Assembly: GCA_934045075.1 (NCBI GenBank) | Contig: OW203737.1 | Span: 2,066,001 to 2,130,000 of the forward strand | Length of the DNA: 64,000 nucleotides | Direction of reading: 5' to 3' | DNA from: Yponomeuta sedellus | Taxonomy: Eukaryota > Arthropoda > Insecta > Lepidoptera > Yponomeutidae | Shown here: positions 60,004-64,000 of the stretch, piece after piece | Layout: each line of letters opens with the position of its first letter | Numbering within the stretch: position 1 is the stretch's first letter | The notes under the pieces: model-generated | What the model saw: only the letters and a program-made list of their open reading frames with translations | Databases searched by the model: none | Told to the model about the DNA's origin: nothing | Position numbers and translations under genes: made by a program

Positions 60004-60186
60004 TTTTGTAGGTAGGTTATAACATATCGACTTTTAGCCTCGCACTAACGGCAGCAGCTCAAAACTGCTAACTTCGTGGCCGCGCCCCCGCTACCGCACT
60101 GAAGTTTGAGCGACAAACTAAAGCCTTATTTAATCGCACACTCCGCCGCAGCTGTAGCTACAGCGCCGTAGCTCTTACTGCCTTAA
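60004..60186. other. No feature recognised
   Basis: GC-richer stretch (GGCCGCGCCCCCGCTACCG near 60080) with no match in the window. Confidence 0.4.
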
Positions 60187-60730
60187 CTCTGGAGCTCTAT
60201 TTTTGAATCACTCGTCTTGCGTCGAGCGCTCGATTTCTACTGATTTTCGTTCGACATAAGAAATTCCGTATTTTTGAATCACTCGACTGCAACGAAAGGT
60301 CCTTACCACATGTCGATCTATAGATTAATTGTCAAAATTTGTGTCAATTTCGAATCGAGGAGTTTGTGCTTTTGTGCCGAATTGATTTTTTGTTTCGACA
60401 TTTTCGAAAAAAAACAAACCAAAGTGTTATTATTTACGATCTATGACAGTGTTTTGCATTTTGTTTTGCGACTAAAAGCAAAGATTTTTCATCTGAACAG
60501 CCAATAAAACGTAATATCTTACGTTCCGTTTCCGTAACGGTAGTTTCCGGTTTTTGTAATTTCTGCGTGGAACGGATCAAATAAAATACTTCAAATTGTA
60601 CTGGCAACACTTCAGGTGAACGATTCAAAAATACGAAAAACGAGATCATGCGACTTAGGAGACGAGTGTGACTTATGTCGCATTCGACTATACAATTTCA
60701 TACGAGCGATTCAAAAATAGATCTCCAGAG
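60187..60730. mobile_element. MITE-8, about 544 bp
   Basis: Terminal inverted repeats of about 29 bp: CTCTGGAGCTCTATTTTTGA ATCACTCGT and the complement of CTCTGGAGATCTATTTTTGA ATCGCTCGT. A second inner pair (TATTTTTGAATC at 60270, GATTCAAAAATA at 60624). No transposase frame. Confidence 0.75.
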
Positions 60731-61084
60731 CTTTAATTGGACCTTAGCAGCGGTTTATTGCTTAGCGTGTTGTGAATCTACGGCGTAAGGTCGAGGATTC
60801 ACTGTGCTCGTTGAGATTTCAACGTTTTTTTGTAAACCCAAACTTTTGCCTGCAAAATGTTGGGACTGTAGCAAAGTTTGCAAAATAAACGAAACATTGT
60901 ATGTATTGTAAATGTATGCAACGAGTAGACTTTTCGTTTGACTTTGACTAAATTAAGGTTGAATATCGAATGAAGGTTAAATAAAACTTGAATATCGTGA
61001 GGAAGTGTGAAGAACATGTGTTCATATTCGCTTGAACGTAATTAAATATCTGTTCATTTTTATGTACTGAGTCTAGGCGCGACT
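60731..61084. other. No feature recognised
   Basis: No match elsewhere in the window, no convincing ORF. Confidence 0.4.
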
Positions 61085-61270
61085 ATTTAGTTACAACAAA
61101 ATTACTTTAATTCCCGACGTTTCGGCAACTTTGCAGTTTCCGTGGTCACTCGTGGACTGAAGTGGCGAACACGCTAAATTATGGTAGAAATGGTTGGTGA
61201 TCTACCATCAATGCACGTTCGGATTTTTGCAGCCGGCCAACGCACAACACTCACTATGTCTGCGGACAGG
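61085..61270 (-). mobile_element. Penelope-like associated fragment
   Basis: Minus strand: GAGTGACCACGGAAACTGCA AAGTTGCCGAAACGTCGGGA. An imperfect hairpin (GGAAACT / AGTTGCC) precedes GAAACG as at 51690. Split by the RTE-3' insertion at 61284. Confidence 0.45.
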
Positions 61271-61283
61271 CGATAAGGCGCGT

Positions 61284-61402
61284 CGTCGTCAGGCTATACT
61301 AGTCCACTACTGGACATAGCCCTCCCCTAAAGAGCGCCACCTTGTGCTATCATAGGGGGTAATACCCATAATCCCCACGCTGGGCATGCGGGTTGGGGAT
61401 CT
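61284..61402 (-). mobile_element. RTE-3' end, TSD-bounded
   Basis: Perfect 11-bp TSD ATAAGGCGCGT (61273-61283, 61403-61413). 119 bp of antisense 3' end with (GAC)n tail; shows how short a truncated insertion can be. Confidence 0.9.
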
Positions 61403-61419
61403 ATAAGGCGCGTGATTTA

Positions 61420-61745
61420 TCGTTATCAACCCTTGTATGTCCCCACTGCTGGGGCACGGGTCTCTTCCTGCATCGCAGGAAGGTTAGGCCATACTCCACC
61501 ACGGGGGCCAAGTCCGGGTTGGTAGAGGGTTGTAAGGCAGTGGCGGGTCTTACTGTCAGAAGTTATCAAGCCGCCCATAAGGCCTCTGATATGGCTTAAC
61601 GACTGCCATTATATGACAGCCGGCACCAACGGCTTAACGTGCCTTGCGAAGCATGGAAGCGCTCGCAAAAACTGCCACTTGCGGTAGTCGTGGGACGGTC
61701 ACCCATCCTGCACCTGACCGTGCCTGTTGCTGCTTATACAAGTGA
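61420..61745 (-). mobile_element. 5S-SINE, nearly full length
   Basis: CGTTATCAACCCTTGTATGT to CACCCATCCTGCACCTGACC GTGCCTGTTGCTGCTTATAC AAGTGATT. High similarity to the family; only the extreme 5' end is lost. Confidence 0.88.
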
Positions 61746-61815
61746 TTAACAGTACGTATCTAAACTCTTATTCTTAAACGATACTTAAAGGTTGTCAGAG
61801 AACTTGGATTAGTTA

Positions 61816-61873
61816 GTATGTGTGTGTGTTGGCGCTGTGTGTGTGTGTGCGTGTGAGGGTGTGTGTGTGTGTG

Positions 61874-61926
<53 letters not shown>

Positions 61927-61970
61927 TGGAATGTGTATTTGTGTATGTGTGCGCGCGCGTGTATGTTGTG
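61816..61970. repeat. (GT)n microsatellite, imperfect
   Basis: GT runs broken by GAGG, GC and TA units; the longest pure stretch is about 61878-61920. The plus frame rich in C-V and the minus frame rich in H-T are artefacts. Confidence 0.95.
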
Positions 61971-62099
61971 TGCCTTTAGTGGGACGTAAATCCTATGCAG
62001 CTCTTTATAGAACTCTGAAATTATCATTTCGTATGTTTGTGTCAACTTCATCTATTTTCTTTTCCAATGTAGTCCAGTCTATCCAAAAGATGTCTAGAA

Positions 62100-62270
62100 G
62101 AGATGAGTACACTTTATTGTACATGAACACTTTATTGTACATGAAAATGGAAATTACGCAGATATTTCTTAAAATAAGAGTGCGGACGGCGACACTAAAA
62201 GTGTCGTTCTGCCGTAATATCTGCGTAATTTGTATTTTAATGTACAATAAAGTGTTCTCTATCTAAAGAT
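62100..62270. mobile_element. CR1-3' end as fold-back
   Basis: Antisense half (GAACACTTTATTGTACATGA AAATGG ... CGCAGATATT) and sense half (AATATCTGCGTAATTTG ... AATGTACAATAAAGTGTTCT C) face each other around the stem GACACTAAAAGTGTC. TTTATTGTACATGAACAC is also duplicated at the left edge. Confidence 0.8.
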
Positions 62271-62292
62271 TACAAGGTTACCTAGAATTAGT

Positions 62293-62568
62293 AAACTCTG
62301 TAACAGTGCAAACCCCTTCACACCATTTTTATTTCTTTTCTATCTATCATTTTCAAATACTTAAACTATATACGTCACACATTCTTCGATTTTCCTCATT
62401 TTTCACCACTACTATTTTACGCTTTGACCAGATCAGACTTTTTACCTGCTTCTCCGTTTATCCGCTTTTATCCAGTTTTCTGTTAATATTACTACAATTC
62501 TGCAAATAAAACCACACCTAAAGTCGTTCCAGAGTTTATTTATTATTATAAAAGTTATACAACGTTCC
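62293..62568 (+). repeat. Repeat G, uninterrupted
   Basis: GTAACAGTGCAAACCCCTTC ACACC, CTATCTATCATTTTCAAATA, TTTTATCCAGTTTTCTG, AAAGTCGTTCCAGAGTTTAT T. Lies just before the Gypsy remnant; whether linked to it is unknown. Confidence 0.68.
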
Positions 62569-62626
62569 ACTACCCGGGGGCAACCGGTAAAAAAATATAA
62601 GAATATAATAAGAGAACCTTGTCTTA

Positions 62627-63313
62627 ATGGTCTACGGCATACCAGAAACCATAATATTAGACAACGGCCCTTAGATGATAAGCCAGGAACTACACGACCT
62701 ATTCAAACTTTACAACATACCTAAAATTCACTACACACCACGCTATTGCCCCCAGGTCAATACGGTCGAAAGATAAAATAAAACGATAATTATAGCAATC
62801 GCATGTTTTGTCGATGAAGACCACCGCACATGGGACGTTAATTTAAACAAAATACAATTCGCTATCAATACAGCAGTAAATAAAACCACTTAATTTACTC
62901 CAGCATACTTATTCTTCGGTCGCGAGTTGCCAGCCTGCGGAACAACATACGATTCCAAAGACCTGTCAGACGACCTAATCTTTGCCCCTCGCGACGAGTA
63001 CGCTGAAAACATTGGTCATTTAAGACCCCTATTCTCGAAAGTACAACATCGCATTTTTAAAGCGCGTCAAGCTAATACAACATACTATAATAAACACCAT
63101 CTAGACCTCGAATTTAATACTGGAGATGTCGTCTGGAAGCGTAACTACCCCTTGAGCTCCTCAGACAAGCATTTCACTGCCAAATTAACTCCGAAATTTA
63201 CAAAATGTATTATACAAAATAAAATGTCACCCCTTATTTACGACTTAATCGACCTTTCTAATAAACCTCTAGGTCGATGGCATATTAAAGACATCAAGCC
63301 TATACCCCACTAA
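62627..63313 (+). pseudogene. Ty3/Gypsy integrase remnant, three in-frame stops
   Basis: One plus frame encodes the second half of a retroviral-type integrase. VYGIPETIILDNGP carries the second catalytic Asp, IHYTPRYCPQVNTVER the catalytic Glu, and WDVNLNKIQFAINTAVN ... FTPAYLFFGREL is the end of the core. A C-terminal region follows with LDLEFNTGDVVWKRNYPLSS and GRWHIKDIKPIPH before TAA. Stops at 62672-62674 (TAG), 62774-62776 (TAA) and 62891-62893 (TAA) inactivate it; the last 128 codons are open. The zinc-binding domain, first Asp, RT and protease are missing upstream (repeat G precedes). No envelope gene is visible. An old, decayed LTR retrotransposon. Confidence 0.85.
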
Positions 63314-64000
63314 GACTTAGAGAATAAACCCCTATACGACCCTTAAATACAATTCCTCGTTTATATTGAATTGTAAATATTTGTAAAATATATACCCCTT
63401 TATTTATTTTATTAACTACCTTAACGGCTATAAACGCTACCTTTTTAGTTTTAATTTTTTTATATACACTACATCACCTATTCGGACCCATTTGCATATC
63501 AAAGTCTATTTATTTATTAAATGTTCTATTTAAACTTACTTACCAGGTGTATCTCTAACCTAAGCTTTTTAACTTACCTATCCTTTAGTGCTTACTAAGC
63601 ACACTTACACCACTATTCTCCTGGACATTTACTAACCATTTTTTTAGAACATCCAAACATTCAATCAGGTGCGGCGACAACACGTTAAATAAGCCTAGGT
63701 CAACTAATTTATTTATCAATCGCGTTATCTAATTAAACGCGTTACGGTGTTTACCCCACCATAGCTCTTGAGAGCACTACTACGACGGATTCTACCCCGT
63801 CGGGTACTATGTACCCAATATTATAAATATTGTTAAAATGTAAATAACTTTCATAGAGCGGATTGTGACTCAATAAATAAGCCTTACCACTACCTAATAC
63901 CAGCGGGTGGTAACTGGCTAAATAAGCCTATTACTAATTTAGGCCAGTTTCTGGATAAATCTAATTAATAAACTTAGATTTTGCCTATACTGAATAAACG
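63314..64000 (+). other. Downstream of Gypsy integrase, probably 3' non-coding/LTR region
   Basis: AT-rich, no ORF. CAATAAATAAGCC (63872), GGCTAAATAAGCC (63917) and CTGAATAAACG at the window end could be LTR signals, but no second LTR is inside the window for comparison, so the boundaries cannot be set. Confidence 0.35.

Noticed and set aside
61809..62266. Cys-Val-rich and His-Thr-rich ORFs
   Set aside because: GT microsatellite and its complement, continued into a CR1-3' end.
62293..62568. Repeat G as the 5' LTR of the Gypsy remnant
   Set aside because: G also occurs alone at four other places, and no G copy follows the integrase within the window. The adjacency may be chance; left open.
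63314..64000. Envelope gene of an errantivirus downstream of integrase
   Set aside because: No ORF of suitable length and no hydrophobic segments; all frames are closed.

Overview
The window looks like a gene-poor, repeat-saturated stretch of an animal nuclear genome, most probably a moth or butterfly (Lepidoptera). The grounds are inference: AT-rich DNA, no operons, many tRNA-headed SINEs, LINE 3' ends closing on a small stem-loop plus microsatellite tail, a Helitron starting TC and ending CTAG between A and T, mariner, Penelope-like and Ty3/Gypsy remnants, and many MITEs. I found no single-copy host gene. The only intact long reading frame with recognisable protein motifs is the LINE endonuclease/reverse transcriptase at 42109-45003 (minus). 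The longest other open frames are microsatellite artefacts.

Family names used here (mine, defined by comparing copies within the window). tSINE-A: tRNA-like body (GCCCATTAGCTCAGTTGG ... GGTTCGAATCCCGGCATGGG) with a long leader and a tail reading TAGCCTCTAAATAGGTTTTT and then a GGGTTAGTGCATTAAAAA part. tSINE-B: CGGCCTCGGTGGCGCAGCGG head. tSINE-C: TGTGGCGTAGCGGTAGCG head, tail (TGTTA)n. tSINE-D: GCCTCGATGGTCTAGCGG head. tSINE-E: GGTGGTAGCTCAGTGGGTAG head with three alternative 3' ends (E1, E2, E3). 5S-SINE: head resembling the 5S rRNA internal promoter (GTTAAGCAACA..GGCGCGGTCAG..GATGGGTGACCG), 3' end GGGTTGATAACGA, two subfamilies. CR1-3': LINE 3' ends with a conserved stem-loop. RTE-3': LINE C-termini ending in the protein motif GEAYVQQW. 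LINE-N and LINE-X: two other LINE 3' ends. G: a dispersed repeat of about 265 bp. MITE-1 to MITE-11: inverted-repeat elements without coding capacity.

Layout. 1-12450: SINEs, MITEs, a striking 106-bp palindrome (10678-10783) and a decayed Jockey-like LINE (11165-11575). 12484-16095: two giant arrays, 395 perfect copies of TGTTA and about 276 of GGCA. 16300-41880: nested SINEs, MITEs and LINE tails, with an I/Jockey-like LINE C-terminus at 25018. 41885-45087: near-intact LINE. 45263-46060: no repeat recognised. 46060-53700: nested SINEs, a Penelope-like endonuclease remnant (50941-51246), a TSD-bounded 5S-SINE and a GGTA array. 53950-62570: RTE-3' ends, a mariner internal-deletion derivative, and nests in G and a CR1-3' end. 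62627-64000: degenerate Ty3/Gypsy integrase end and downstream sequence.

The elements parasitise one another rather than forming a pathway. Target-site duplications (TSDs) let many insertions be ordered in time. The most unusual signal is tSINE-A: several TSD-bounded insertions are not simple monomers but head-to-tail dimers, fold-back dimers, or copies carrying an inverted piece of their own 3' tail at the 5' end. Second are a 5S-rRNA-derived SINE present in more than 25 copies or fragments, and a tRNA-SINE (E) whose E2 3' end matches that of a Jockey-like LINE in the same window.
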